The notes: a model not told the origin generated them from the sequence alone. A DNA stretch of 64,000 bases from Sphingobacterium wenxiniae (GCF_900116225.1 NZ_FOZZ01000002.1:248001-312000), one strand, 5' to 3'; shown: positions 1-7,420, counted from the stretch's first letter. Numbers and translations are program-made.

Positions 1-17
1 GATATTATAGGATTACA

Positions 18-49
18 ACCGCCATGCGGAAGGTATGGCGCATGGCGGT
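18..49. repeat. 11-bp inverted repeat (hairpin)
   Basis: ACCGCCATGCG (18-28) and CGCATGGCGGT (39-49) are perfect inverted arms around a 10-nt loop. The hairpin lies just downstream of the minus-strand gene ending at 70. No T-run follows on that strand, so it is either a weak terminator or a dispersed palindrome. Confidence 0.5.
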
Positions 50-69
50 CTGTAGTTCATACCACCGGG

Positions 70-507
70 CTAGGCATCCTTGTAATAAATACGAACGACC
101 AATTCGCCATTCATGGTTGAATCAGAACCCAAGGGTAGTGGATCGGAGCCTTCCGGCTGATAGCTAGCGCTTGCAGCTGCTTTTTTGCGCGTTTCAGTTA
201 CTTTGACGGAGTCCTCAGGCCCGGAACCATTGGAGAAAGGACGTATTTCTTTTTCCAGAATAATGTCAAAATGATGGTTGATAGCTTCGATAAGATCGGC
301 TTGGAGGATCTTGATAAACTCGGGCGGCAATGCATTAAGGTAGGTTACCTGACTCGGCATAAGCGAAAATCTTACCGTAGCCCAATTGACTAAGGAGAGA
401 CCAATCATGGCCTGCTCACGGCGCTGTGTCTGTAAATCGGAATTGTACAATTCTGTTTTCCAACTGTACACATCCTCACGGGTTAAACTGTAAGTGTTCA
501 TACACAT
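70..507 (-). CDS. Hypothetical protein, 145 aa
   Basis: I do not recognise this protein. It has no signal peptide or membrane segment, so it is probably cytoplasmic. The N-terminal two thirds looks helical. The C-terminal part (about residues 95-130) is rich in Ser, Pro, Lys and Ala and looks like a flexible linker, before a final beta-like stretch (ELVVRIYYK). The ATG at 507 is followed five bases later by a second in-frame ATG for MNTYSL, which could also be the start. It sits at the edge of an accessory region rich in hypothetical genes and repeats. Coding status rests on ORF length and even composition only. Confidence 0.6.
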   Translation of the reverse strand: MCMNTYSLTREDVYSWKTELYNSDLQTQRREQAMIGLSLVNWATVRFSLMPSQVTYLNALPPEFIKILQADLIEAINHHFDIILEKEIRPFSNGSGPEDSVKVTETRKKAAASASYQPEGSDPLPLGSDSTMNGELVVRIYYKDA

Positions 508-536
508 TTGATTTTGTTAGATAAAAAATGATTGTT

Positions 537-705
537 GATCGCGATCTATGGACCAAAATTAAATACCGGTGGGAAAGAAAAAGAATAACAGGAGCTGTTA
601 AATCGCGAACACCGATACCCCTTGCGCGAAAAGGAGGAAAATCATGGTTTAAATAGGTTTAGAGGGTGTTTTCTCTGCGCGAACGAAAGAAAATAAATCG
701 CGAAT
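537..705. other. Intergenic stretch with repeated CGCGA motifs
   Basis: Between two divergent genes, the tetramer CGCG followed by A recurs: GATCGCGATC (537-546), AATCGCGAAC (601-610), GCGCGAA (624-630), GCGCGAACG (about 677-685) and AAATCGCGAATC (about 694-705). Orientation and spacing vary. This could be a regulator-binding cluster for the flanking genes. Function is unknown. Confidence 0.25.
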
Positions 706-789
706 CTTTGAAAAAATGAAGCAAATTTCATACGGGAAAGTAATTTCTTTTTGTTATTATTGCTAACACCTATATAATTGTGACTGATT

Positions 790-1746
790 ATGAGACGATT
801 TTTTTGCCGCATGAAAGGCTTCTTTGACTCTTGGTATGGGAATAAAATAGTATGGGTAATAATGGCTGCTCTATCTGCGTTTTCCGTCACGTTCTATGCT
901 ACCCGCTTGCCTTTACTACATAGCTTTACCAAGACCCATTTGATCAATTTCCTGGCATCTTTTGTATTGATGTACGTATTGGCTATGATTATAGCTTGGT
1001 TAAGCTATGTTTTTGACCGGCTGTCGTCTCCCGTGAAAAAGAAGCGATATGTATGGGCTAGAGTGATACTTTTTGTTACTGTTCTTCCTTTTTTAGTTTT
1101 AAGGATAGTGTATGAAATATATGACAGCATGTTCGGAGTCGATCTTTCAAAGACCGAATATGTCGACAGGGATTTTGTAGTTGTCGTGTTCTGCATGTTT
1201 ATGATGCAGGGCTACTATATCATACGGAGAGATGAAAAAAGGATTCAGCGGCTAAATGAGGACATACAGGAAATAAAATTACAGCGGCATGATTTGGAGC
1301 AGCGTATAATTGGGGTAGATCAAGTAAATGGCAGGATGAATAAAATGCTCGATCTGATGAAACAACTGATGTTGCCAGTTGAAGTTCGGTTGGAAGATGA
1401 AGGCGAAGTGTCCGTTCCTATCCATCTTGTGAGCACCTTTTACATCGCTAAACCCTTTGCTGGCCAGAAGATCGTACACATCCGGCTGATGGATGGCCGA
1501 AGGGGCGAAACTAGAGATAATGCGCTGTCGGAAATTATGAAAAAATATTCCTTATTGTGCTACAAACTGACGCGGAGTGAATTGGTATCGCTGCTGGCGA
1601 TTGAATCTATTGAGAAAACAACTGAAGAAGCGTATTTGCACCTACGGGGGGAGGGGGAGGAAGCACGCATTATACCAAACGGTGCGCTCAAAGAATTGGA
1701 GGAAGCACAGGAACAATTACAGCAATTGACACAGCAAAGAGGCTGA
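790..1746 (+). CDS. Membrane protein with C-terminal LytTR-like domain
   Basis: 318 aa. Residues about 20-145 hold four hydrophobic segments, each likely a membrane span. A basic/acidic coiled coil follows (about 150-195). The C-terminal 110 residues resemble a LytTR DNA-binding domain in layout: a strand (KIVHIRLMDGRRGE), a helix, the pattern YKLTRSELVSLLAIESIE that matches the family's RSxxVNxxxI core, then another strand and a Leu/Glu-rich helix. I infer a membrane-anchored transcription regulator; the family assignment is from pattern only. No response-regulator receiver domain or partner kinase is adjacent. The start at 790 leaves a short cationic N terminus before the first span. Confidence 0.65.
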   Translation: MRRFFCRMKGFFDSWYGNKIVWVIMAALSAFSVTFYATRLPLLHSFTKTHLINFLASFVLMYVLAMIIAWLSYVFDRLSSPVKKKRYVWARVILFVTVLPFLVLRIVYEIYDSMFGVDLSKTEYVDRDFVVVVFCMFMMQGYYIIRRDEKRIQRLNEDIQEIKLQRHDLEQRIIGVDQVNGRMNKMLDLMKQLMLPVEVRLEDEGEVSVPIHLVSTFYIAKPFAGQKIVHIRLMDGRRGETRDNALSEIMKKYSLLCYKLTRSELVSLLAIESIEKTTEEAYLHLRGEGEEARIIPNGALKELEEAQEQLQQLTQQRG

Positions 1747-1783
1747 GCGAAAGCGCAGCCTCTGGCAGAAATTGCATATCTGA

Positions 1784-1984
1784 TCAATTCAGCCTTTCGT
1801 AGAGCTCGTCTAAAGGCAGGCCATAATATTCGGCAAACTCGCGGAAGGTCAGGTGTTGATGTCTTAAGCGCCCATAAGCGTCTTTAGCTTGGTTATAGCG
1901 TCTATTAGCTTGACGCAGACTGATGTCAAGAATGATGGCAATATCCTTAGGGCTAATACATAGCCTTTTACTTTTCTTTAACAT
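1784..1984 (-). CDS. Small putative DNA-binding protein
   Basis: About 66 aa, starting at MLKKSKRLCISPKDIAIILD. An ATG at 2017 would add 11 residues. The segment ISPKDIAIILDISLRQANRRY has the helix-turn-helix pattern of small Bacteroidota accessory proteins: a short helix naming a site (DIAIILDIS) then a basic recognition-like helix. A second predicted helical part ends in FAEYYGLPLDELYERL. It is convergent with the LytTR-like gene, 37 nt away. I infer a DNA-binding role; the target is unknown. Confidence 0.5.
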   Translation of the reverse strand: MLKKSKRLCISPKDIAIILDISLRQANRRYNQAKDAYGRLRHQHLTFREFAEYYGLPLDELYERLN

Positions 1985-2234
1985 AGGATTTATAATCTGG
2001 CGATTGCCACAGGACATAGGTATATCCGGCTGTGGACAATCAGGGTGATACCATGATTCCCCGTTTCAGCGAGATACCCTCCCGTAGGTAAGCGACCATC
2101 GCTACACCTCAACGGCCCTGTTATAGAGAAAGTTAATAACACCGGTTAAACAACACTTTCGAGAAATTGTTTGCTGCATCCCATAGGTGTGGTTAATGAG
2201 ATAGGCCGGATGTACCAACAATTTACCGCGGTTA

Positions 2235-2339
2235 TACTAAAGAGGTACCAAATAGGAGGGATTTAGTACCTCTTTAGTAGCTCTCCAGTACCTCAGTCCT
2301 ACTACTTTGGTAGAACTTTAGTAGGACTACAGTACCTCA
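2235..2339. repeat. Nested inverted and direct repeats in a non-coding gap
   Basis: The gap 2018-2509 has no convincing gene. It holds an inverted repeat TACTAAAGAGGTAC (2235-2248) / GTACCTCTTTAGTA (2266-2279), a second inverted repeat AGTCCTACTA (2295-2304) / TAGTAGGACT (2319-2328), and the direct repeat CAGTACCTCA at 2286-2295 and 2330-2339, with a related TAGTACCTC at 2264-2272. Two hairpins in a row built from shared words suggest a structured RNA leader or a protein-binding region for the gene at 2510. Confidence 0.55.
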
Positions 2340-2374
2340 ACAGTATCTTTTGTCTTTTTTATTTTGGACATATT

Positions 2375-2460
2375 AGGACATTTTATGCCGTTTTAGGACA
2401 TATCAGGAAATAAAACGACACTTTATGCCATCTTGGTCATATCAGGACATTTTGGACAAG
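2375..2460. repeat. Imperfect GGACAT repeats upstream of 2510
   Basis: The words GGACATAT(T/C)AGGA and TTTATGCC recur two to three times between 2375 and 2460, including TTGGACA near 2374 and at 2451-2457. The array stops about 50 nt before the start of the next gene. It may be a regulator-binding array or decayed tandem repeat. Confidence 0.4.
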
Positions 2461-2509
2461 CCTCGAAAACAGGCTCCTCATCTTTGGAGGACACAAAAAA
2501 ATAAATGTT

Positions 2510-3268
2510 ATGGCAAAACAAGAAAGTTTAGTAAAGTTCAGAGGGAGGATCGGGGATCTTTCCTTTAGCAAACACCGCACAAGAGGGTATGAAGCACGCA
2601 TGGCCGGTGGTCCTGACAAAAAACGGATCATGTCCGATCCCAATTTCCAGCGTACGCGGGAAAACATGTCGGAATTTGGTAGCGCAGCCCAGCTGGCTAA
2701 GCTGATACGTATTCAGCTTAACAACCTTTTGAAAGGACTGGCAGACAAATCGTTCAGAAACAGGCTGACCTCGATAGTGCATCGTATCCAAAAGATGGAT
2801 AGGGATAGCGTACGCGGCGAGCGGGTTTTTAAGCCGGAAAACTCCAGACTTCTCAAAGGCTTGGAATTTAACGACAACAGTAGCCTGAGTTTTATGTTTG
2901 GTGAAAATTTGTCGACAAGCTATGATCGGGAGTCGGGCGAAATCACCCTGACAATACCGGAGTTTGATCCTCGGGTTGACGTTACGCTACTGGAAGGCGC
3001 TACCCATATCCAGTTTACCTTGGCCGCTGTCGAGCAGACACTTGATCCGGAGAATATACCGCGCCCGGAGGTCCAACGATCGGCATTTATCCCCTTGATT
3101 GGAAAACACTTAGGGGAAACACTGGAGGTAAACCTACCGCCAGATAGTGAAAAAGTCGTGTACATCATGGTGGGGATCACAACCTATCAGGAAACCAACG
3201 ACGATTTTTATCTGTTGAATAACAACCCCTACAACGTGATGACGATCGTGGATGTAAATATCCCCTAA
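2510..3268 (+). CDS. Conserved Bacteroidota protein of unknown function, 252 aa
   Basis: Starts MAKQESLVKFRGRIGDLSF. This opening (MAKQ...xGxIGxLxF), followed by basic residues, an 'AGGPD' turn and 'NFQRTRENMSEFGSAAQLAKLIR', is one I recognise from a family found widely in Bacteroidota accessory regions, with no known function. The N-terminal half is basic and helical and could bind nucleic acid. The C-terminal half (about 130-252) is strand-rich and acidic, like an Ig or structural-protein fold. It has no signal peptide. It stands upstream of DUF5675 and two small membrane-linked proteins in the same orientation, a set that looks like a cassette. The start has AGGACACAAAAAAATAAATGTT upstream, split by the AT-rich spacer; no strong ribosome site is visible. 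Confidence 0.75.
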   Translation: MAKQESLVKFRGRIGDLSFSKHRTRGYEARMAGGPDKKRIMSDPNFQRTRENMSEFGSAAQLAKLIRIQLNNLLKGLADKSFRNRLTSIVHRIQKMDRDSVRGERVFKPENSRLLKGLEFNDNSSLSFMFGENLSTSYDRESGEITLTIPEFDPRVDVTLLEGATHIQFTLAAVEQTLDPENIPRPEVQRSAFIPLIGKHLGETLEVNLPPDSEKVVYIMVGITTYQETNDDFYLLNNNPYNVMTIVDVNIP

Positions 3269-3280
3269 GTGAAGGAGCTT

Positions 3281-3364
3281 GTCTAAAAGTTCTAAAATGT
3301 ATTCTTGAGTGCCTGCCTTTCGCAGGCAGGCGCTCAGCTTGACAAAAAAACTTATCTTTTAGAC
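3281..3364. repeat. Nested hairpin (repeat element) between 2510 gene and DUF5675
   Basis: Outer arms GTCTAAAAG (3281-3289) and CTTTTAGAC (3356-3364) enclose an 11-bp GC-rich hairpin, GAGTGCCTGCC (3307-3317) and GGCAGGCGCTC (3325-3335), with a 7-nt loop and one G-T pair. The CCTGCC/GGCAGG motif recurs at 3408-3426. It may act as a terminator after the upstream gene, but the nesting is more like a dispersed repetitive palindrome. Confidence 0.5.
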
Positions 3365-3443
3365 ATCCGCGACCTATCAATGGGTAAACCCACCTCGTCT
3401 CAATACCTGCCTGCAGCAGGCGCACTACGCATATCGCAATACG

Positions 3444-3848
3444 ATGAAAACACAACACACCCTCGTTCTCCAACGGACTTATGGAGCACAGGGAACAAAC
3501 GGAACAATTTATTACGAAGGAGAGAAAATCTGCCACACGATTGAACTGCCCGACAAGGATAATATACAGCGTATCAGCTGTATTCCACAGGGGCGTTATA
3601 AACTCGAAAAACGGAAGTATCCCAAACACGGCGAACAGATCGGTATCCCGAATGTTCTTGGGCGCGAAGCCATCCTGATCCACCCGGCCAACAACGCTAT
3701 GAAGGAGTTGATGGGCTGCATAGCCCCCGTCACAGCACTGACGGGCGAAGGCACAGGCACCGAAAGCCGCAAGGCACTGAATAAGCTGAAAGCTTTGGTG
3801 TACAGCCTGTGGGATATGGAAGGAGAGGTGTTTTTGTTGATTCGGTAG
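3444..3848 (+). CDS. DUF5675 family protein
   Basis: 134 aa. The pattern 'LVLQRTYGAQGTNGTIYYEGEKICHTIELPDKDN...CIPQGRYKL' and the later 'REAILIHPANNAMKELMGCIAP' match my memory of DUF5675, a small family seen in phages, prophages and Bacteroidota accessory cassettes. Function is not known. The single His-Pro and Cys residues and compact fold suggest an L,D-transpeptidase-like or structural role, but this is speculation. It has no signal peptide. An in-frame overlap with another reading frame upstream is not coding. It lies 94 nt upstream of a small membrane-linked gene, and together they may form a phage-type lysis or tail module. Confidence 0.75.
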   Translation: MKTQHTLVLQRTYGAQGTNGTIYYEGEKICHTIELPDKDNIQRISCIPQGRYKLEKRKYPKHGEQIGIPNVLGREAILIHPANNAMKELMGCIAPVTALTGEGTGTESRKALNKLKALVYSLWDMEGEVFLLIR

Positions 3849-3899
3849 GGGTAACCCTCGTGGTTACCCTTAACGTTTGGGCAACCACAAGGGTTGCCC
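3849..3899. repeat. Two tandem hairpins with compensating changes
   Basis: Hairpin 1 is GGGTAACC (3849-3856) / GGTTACCC (3862-3869). Hairpin 2 is GGGCAACC (3879-3886) / GGTTGCCC (3892-3899). They differ by a T-A to C-G pair swap, so base pairing is kept. The motif is typical of dispersed palindromic repeats near gene ends in Bacteroidota. Here it separates DUF5675 from the next gene. Confidence 0.6.
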
Positions 3900-3941
3900 T
3901 TACAATTGGAATATCATCACCATTAAAGACAATTTATTAAA

Positions 3942-4145
3942 ATGAAAACAACAATCAAAAAAATCAGCCAGGCGGTACAGGTGGTACTGCTGGCACCAAT
4001 AAAATTGCCCGGTAAGGCATTGCATATTTTGAAATATGTAGCAGTAGGATTAGGCGTGCTGGATGCGGTGCTGTCGGATAGGGCAGAGGACAGCGTTGCG
4101 CCAACCGCAGAGGGGAAGGAGGCTGGCGATGAAGCCGCTGAGTAA
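3942..4145 (+). CDS. Small hypothetical protein, 67 aa
   Basis: Basic N terminus (MKTTIKKI), then an amphipathic or weakly hydrophobic stretch (VQVVLLAPIKLPGKALHILKYVAVGLGVLDAVL) and an acidic tail (EDSVAPTAEGKEAGDEAAE). It could be a membrane-associated protein. Its last 17 bases overlap the next small gene, which starts in another frame, indicating translational coupling. I do not recognise the family. Confidence 0.55.
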   Translation: MKTTIKKISQAVQVVLLAPIKLPGKALHILKYVAVGLGVLDAVLSDRAEDSVAPTAEGKEAGDEAAE

Positions 4146-4293
4146 TATACAGATGGGTACCCTAGGGGGTACCATCTGTTCCCTATTCGGGAGCATCACG
4201 CTTGACGACATGGTCAAGACCGCTGTATTAGCTGCAGTTGGTGCAATAGTCAGTTTTTTTGTCAGTAGTTTGCTGAACAAAAGAAGAAGTTAG
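4129..4293 (+). CDS. Small holin-like membrane protein, 54 aa
   Basis: I chose the ATG at 4129 (MKPLSNIQMG) because an AGGAGG ribosome site lies 7-12 nt upstream, unusual here, and because an upstream frame start gives an Arg-rich, implausible N terminus. The protein has a Gly-rich segment and a clear membrane span (TAVLAAVGAIVSFFVSSLL) ending in a basic NKRRS tail. That layout is holin-like. It overlaps the previous gene and ends 14 nt before a very long palindrome. A lysis role is inference from size, topology and the DUF5675 neighbour. Confidence 0.55.
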   Translation: MKPLSNIQMGTLGGTICSLFGSITLDDMVKTAVLAAVGAIVSFFVSSLLNKRRS

Positions 4294-4306
4294 TTAATAC
4301 TATATT

Positions 4307-4362
4307 ACATAAATTCATTTTTATGCTATGCAATTAAATTGTGCATAAAAATGAATTTATGT
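4307..4362. repeat. 56-bp near-perfect palindrome
   Basis: Arms ACATAAATTCATTTTTATGC (4307-4326) and its exact complement (4343-4362) surround a 16-nt centre that itself holds CAATT/AATTG. All 20 pairs match. It is AT-rich and ends the small-protein cassette. It could be a terminator, but the length and AT content are unusual; a recombination or boundary site is possible. Confidence 0.75.
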
Positions 4363-4481
4363 AGGTTTGTTAAAGTTGCTTAAGCAAATATTGAATGCTT
4401 GTAAAAGTGATTGCTAAACGTTTGGTTCTATTCTACTAGAATATAGATATAAACGTAATATTATGATAAAACATTCTATAT

Positions 4482-5492
4482 ATGAAACTGACATTTATTC
4501 CATGTATTTTAATTACAGCATTTGCATGTAATACTCCTCAACAATCTGAACAAACGCAATACGAAACCACGGGCAGTGTTGAGCGGTTGGATCCGGCGTT
4601 GGACAGCATTATCGACGGCAATACAGTGGCGGAAATTATTGCTGAAGGTTTTGAGTGGAGCGAAGGCCCGTTATGGGTCGAAAGCGAGCAGATGTTGCTG
4701 TTTTCGGATGTGCCAACAAATACAATCTACAAATGGACGGATGAAAAAGGAAGCGAAATATATGTAAAGCCCAGTGGCTATACCGGGGATGTTCCCAGCG
4801 TACAAAAAGAACCCGGCAGTAATGGACTCACTTTGGACAATGCAGGAAACTTAGTGATATGCCAGCATGGGAATCGTCAGGTTGCAAAAATGGATGCGTC
4901 GATACAGCAGCCTAAAGCTGTCTTCACGACATTGGCGGATCGGTATGACGGTAAACGGTTAAGTAGCCCTAATGATGTCGTGTACAACAAAGCAAATGAA
5001 TTATTTTTCACAGATCCTCCCTATGGATTGCAAACCCAAGGAGATGATGACCCTGAAAAAGAAATTCCTTTTAACGGAGTGTATCAGGTAAAACAAAATG
5101 GTGAAATCGTGCTGTTAACGGATAAGATCAGCAGGCCTAATGGTATTGACTTCTTTTCGGATGAAAAAAAGCTGCTTATTGGGAACTCTGATCCCAACGC
5201 TGCAGATTGGTACTTACTCGATTTGACCGATACCGTCGTTACCCCAAAATTGTTTTACAGTGCTACAAACGAACGTAGAGGGGTAAAGGGATTGCCCGAT
5301 GGTCTTAAAATAGATCGTAATGGCATTGTGTATGCCAGTGGCCCGGGAGGAATATGGATATTTAACAGTCAGGGTAGGGTGCTCGGAAAAATAAAATTAG
5401 ATAATCCGGTGTCGAATGTGGCGTTGTCTGCAGATGAAAAAATACTATATATAACAAATAGCGACAAGGTATTACGGCTTAAACTGAAATAA
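4482..5492 (+). CDS. SMP-30/gluconolactonase/LRE family lipoprotein
   Basis: 336 aa. The N terminus (MKLTFIPCILITAFAC) is a lipoprotein signal with Cys16, so the protein is probably anchored to a membrane facing the periplasm. The body is a six-bladed propeller of the SMP-30 type: 'EGFEWSEGPLW' is the opening metal-ligand strand, 'GSNGLTLDNAGNLVICQHGNR', 'SSPNDVVYNKANELFFTDPPYG', 'SRPNGIDFFSDEK' and 'GLPDGLKIDRNG' hold the Asn/Asp ligands. The family hydrolyses sugar lactones or related esters using Ca2+ or Zn2+. The exact substrate is not evident. It is followed by a GNAT and an amidohydrolase in the same direction, perhaps one transcript. Confidence 0.88.
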   Translation: MKLTFIPCILITAFACNTPQQSEQTQYETTGSVERLDPALDSIIDGNTVAEIIAEGFEWSEGPLWVESEQMLLFSDVPTNTIYKWTDEKGSEIYVKPSGYTGDVPSVQKEPGSNGLTLDNAGNLVICQHGNRQVAKMDASIQQPKAVFTTLADRYDGKRLSSPNDVVYNKANELFFTDPPYGLQTQGDDDPEKEIPFNGVYQVKQNGEIVLLTDKISRPNGIDFFSDEKKLLIGNSDPNAADWYLLDLTDTVVTPKLFYSATNERRGVKGLPDGLKIDRNGIVYASGPGGIWIFNSQGRVLGKIKLDNPVSNVALSADEKILYITNSDKVLRLKLK

Positions 5493-5584
5493 ATTAGTGC
5501 GATTAATCTTTCGGTTGAGCTTTTTTGACTGCATACAATTATTACAGTCCGAAACGATTTGCAAACAAAACTATTAAACCAAAA

Positions 5585-6037
5585 ATGGATTTACAGATTA
5601 AAGAGATTACGGACTATAGTCATGAAGTAAAAAATACAGTTAAGCACTTACTGAAAGTATTAACAGATCCCGAAAGTAATATTTCCGATCAGCAGTTGAG
5701 AGAAATAATATGTTCTGAGAACAGTCATCTTTTTTTCGCTACTAACCTTCAGGATGTATGTATGGGTATGTTGACGGTAGGAATTTATCAGTCGCTAACC
5801 GGAAAGAAAGCTTGGGTTGAAGATGTTGCCGTTGACGAATCATTCAGAGGACAAGGTATTGGTGAGCATCTAGTAACATTTGCTATCCAATTTGCCAGGC
5901 AGCATAATGTGGATGTTTTGAGCCTGACATCTTCTCCTGCCCGGGTTGCAGCTAATAATTTGTATAAAAAAATAGGTTTTCAACCAAAGGAAACCAATGT
6001 TTACAAAATGACTTTAAGTACCGATTCTCATGCTTAA
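5585..6037 (+). CDS. GNAT family N-acetyltransferase
   Basis: 150 aa from the ATG at 5585. A TTG at 5525 would add 20 residues with no family similarity, so I did not use it. The acetyl-CoA site is visible: 'AWVEDVAVDESFRGQGIGEHLVTFAIQFAR' contains the R/Q-x-x-G-x-G/A signature (RGQGIG), and 'SSPARVAANNLYKKIGFQPKETNVYKM' is the usual C-terminal motif. The substrate is unknown. The stop overlaps the next gene by 8 nt, so the two are translationally coupled. Confidence 0.88.
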   Translation: MDLQIKEITDYSHEVKNTVKHLLKVLTDPESNISDQQLREIICSENSHLFFATNLQDVCMGMLTVGIYQSLTGKKAWVEDVAVDESFRGQGIGEHLVTFAIQFARQHNVDVLSLTSSPARVAANNLYKKIGFQPKETNVYKMTLSTDSHA

Positions 6038-7016
6038 ACTTGAAAATTTTCCGAAAATAGATGCGCATTTTCACTCGACATTTTATGACCCTGTGTATGA
6101 GAAAATAGCAAAAGACTATCATATAAAATACATCAACATTAATACAAATGCGGGTGTTTTCCCTGATATGGAAGTTCAGGAAAATGTGGCTTTGACATAT
6201 ATTAAAAAAGCTCCTGCACACTTCGCTTATATTGCCAGTTTTGAAATGCAAGGTTGGGAGAATCCAAATTGGTATCCCAATGTATTGGAACGCTTAAAAA
6301 AATCGATTAATCAAGGAGCTGTGGGTGTTAAAATCTGGAAAAATATCGGAATGGAGATTTTGAAACCTAATGATCAATCATTTTTAATGATTGATGACCC
6401 CTTTTTTGATTCGCTCTTCGTCTATTTAAGTGAAAACAAGATTCCTGTGCTTACCCACTTGGGAGAACCGAAGAATTGCTGGTTACCTATTGAAGAAATG
6501 ACCTCGGAACGTAATAAGGCCTATTACATTAAAAATCCTGAATTTCATGCATATTTACATCCTGAGATTCCTTCGTACGAACGTCAGATAGAAGCAAGAG
6601 ATTATTTACTTACTAAATATCCTGATCTAACATTAATAGGTGCTCATCTGGGAAGCTTAGAGTGGAGTTATGGAGAGCTTGCAAAGCGTTTTGATCAACA
6701 TGCTAACTTTTACGTTGATTTATCTTCCCGTTTAGGGCATTTGCAGATGCAGTCGGTCCACGATTATGAGGGGGTGCGTAATTTCTTTATTAAATATGCT
6801 GATCGTATCCTATATGGAACAGACGCCTACAACAATCCGGAGAAATTGATGAGCTCCCTAATTAATGACTGGAACTACTTCACAACAAACAAAGGTTGTG
6901 AATATACAGAGGTAAATGGTGCTTTTATGGGTATTGATCTACCTGAAGAGGTTCTCTACAAGCTTTATTATGCCAATGCGCTAAGAATATATACAGGCCT
7001 TAATGTTGAAATCTAA
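6030..7016 (+). CDS. Amidohydrolase (TIM-barrel, amidohydrolase_2 type)
   Basis: 328 aa. The start carries D11-A-H13-F-H15, the metal-binding HxH of the amidohydrolase superfamily. Further metal or catalytic candidates are the His of 'PVLTHLGEP', the His of 'LIGAHLGSLEW' and the Asp of 'LYGTDAYNN', in the right order. No signal peptide, so cytoplasmic. Members of this group include decarboxylases and lactonases; the 'HLG' motifs fit that group better than classical deaminases. Substrate unknown. It overlaps the GNAT gene by 8 nt and follows a possible lactonase, which hints at a small sugar-acid or aromatic pathway. Confidence 0.85.
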   Translation: MLKLENFPKIDAHFHSTFYDPVYEKIAKDYHIKYININTNAGVFPDMEVQENVALTYIKKAPAHFAYIASFEMQGWENPNWYPNVLERLKKSINQGAVGVKIWKNIGMEILKPNDQSFLMIDDPFFDSLFVYLSENKIPVLTHLGEPKNCWLPIEEMTSERNKAYYIKNPEFHAYLHPEIPSYERQIEARDYLLTKYPDLTLIGAHLGSLEWSYGELAKRFDQHANFYVDLSSRLGHLQMQSVHDYEGVRNFFIKYADRILYGTDAYNNPEKLMSSLINDWNYFTTNKGCEYTEVNGAFMGIDLPEEVLYKLYYANALRIYTGLNVEI

Positions 7017-7176
7017 AGTTGAGTATCTGTTTAGCTTTGGTGGGGTATGCTGGATATCTTTAAAATTATCTGTTTGCGTCGTGGGTTCTATAAAGATTAG
7101 TTACTTCTATGTTAAACGTGAGTTCGATAAAAAGACGAATAAATGATTTTGTCTAACACTCATCCCGGAACGAGAT

Positions 7177-7420
7177 TGTTCGAACCCATCCCAACCCTTC
7201 TGTTCTCATCCCAGCTAACAAAAAAGCCCAATCTTTCGATTGAGCTTTTGTTTGTGATCCCGCTGGGATTGTTTGCGTCCCACAAGCCCGCACTCCAGGC
7301 CGCAAAGAAAAATGTTCGAACCCATCCCAACCCTTCTGTTCTCATCCCCAGCTATACAAAAAAAGCAACCCTTTTTGGAGTTGCTTTTGTTTGTGAACTT
7401 ACTGGTACGAAACTCGAACT
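7177..7420. repeat. Duplicated tRNA-3'-end-like pieces with terminators
   Basis: The gap 7017-7710 has no convincing gene. A 41-nt unit beginning TGTTCGAACCCATCCCAACC is present at 7177-7217 and, with one extra C, at 7313-7354. Each copy is followed by a hairpin with A-run and T-run: AAAAGCCCAATC/GATTGAGCTTTT (7222-7249) and AAAAGCAAC/GTTGCTTTT (about 7361-7388). Between them GTGATCCCGCTGGGATT (7255-7271) matches the start of the real tRNA-Lys 3' end at 14157-14173 nearly exactly and then diverges. A third weak match, ACTCGAACTC, lies at about 7411-7420. These look like broken tRNA 3' ends, possibly scars of past integrations. Rest of the gap: nothing seen. Confidence 0.6.

Noticed and set aside
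3177-3683. 168-aa minus-strand ORF
   Set aside because: Antisense to the 2510 gene end, hairpins and DUF5675.
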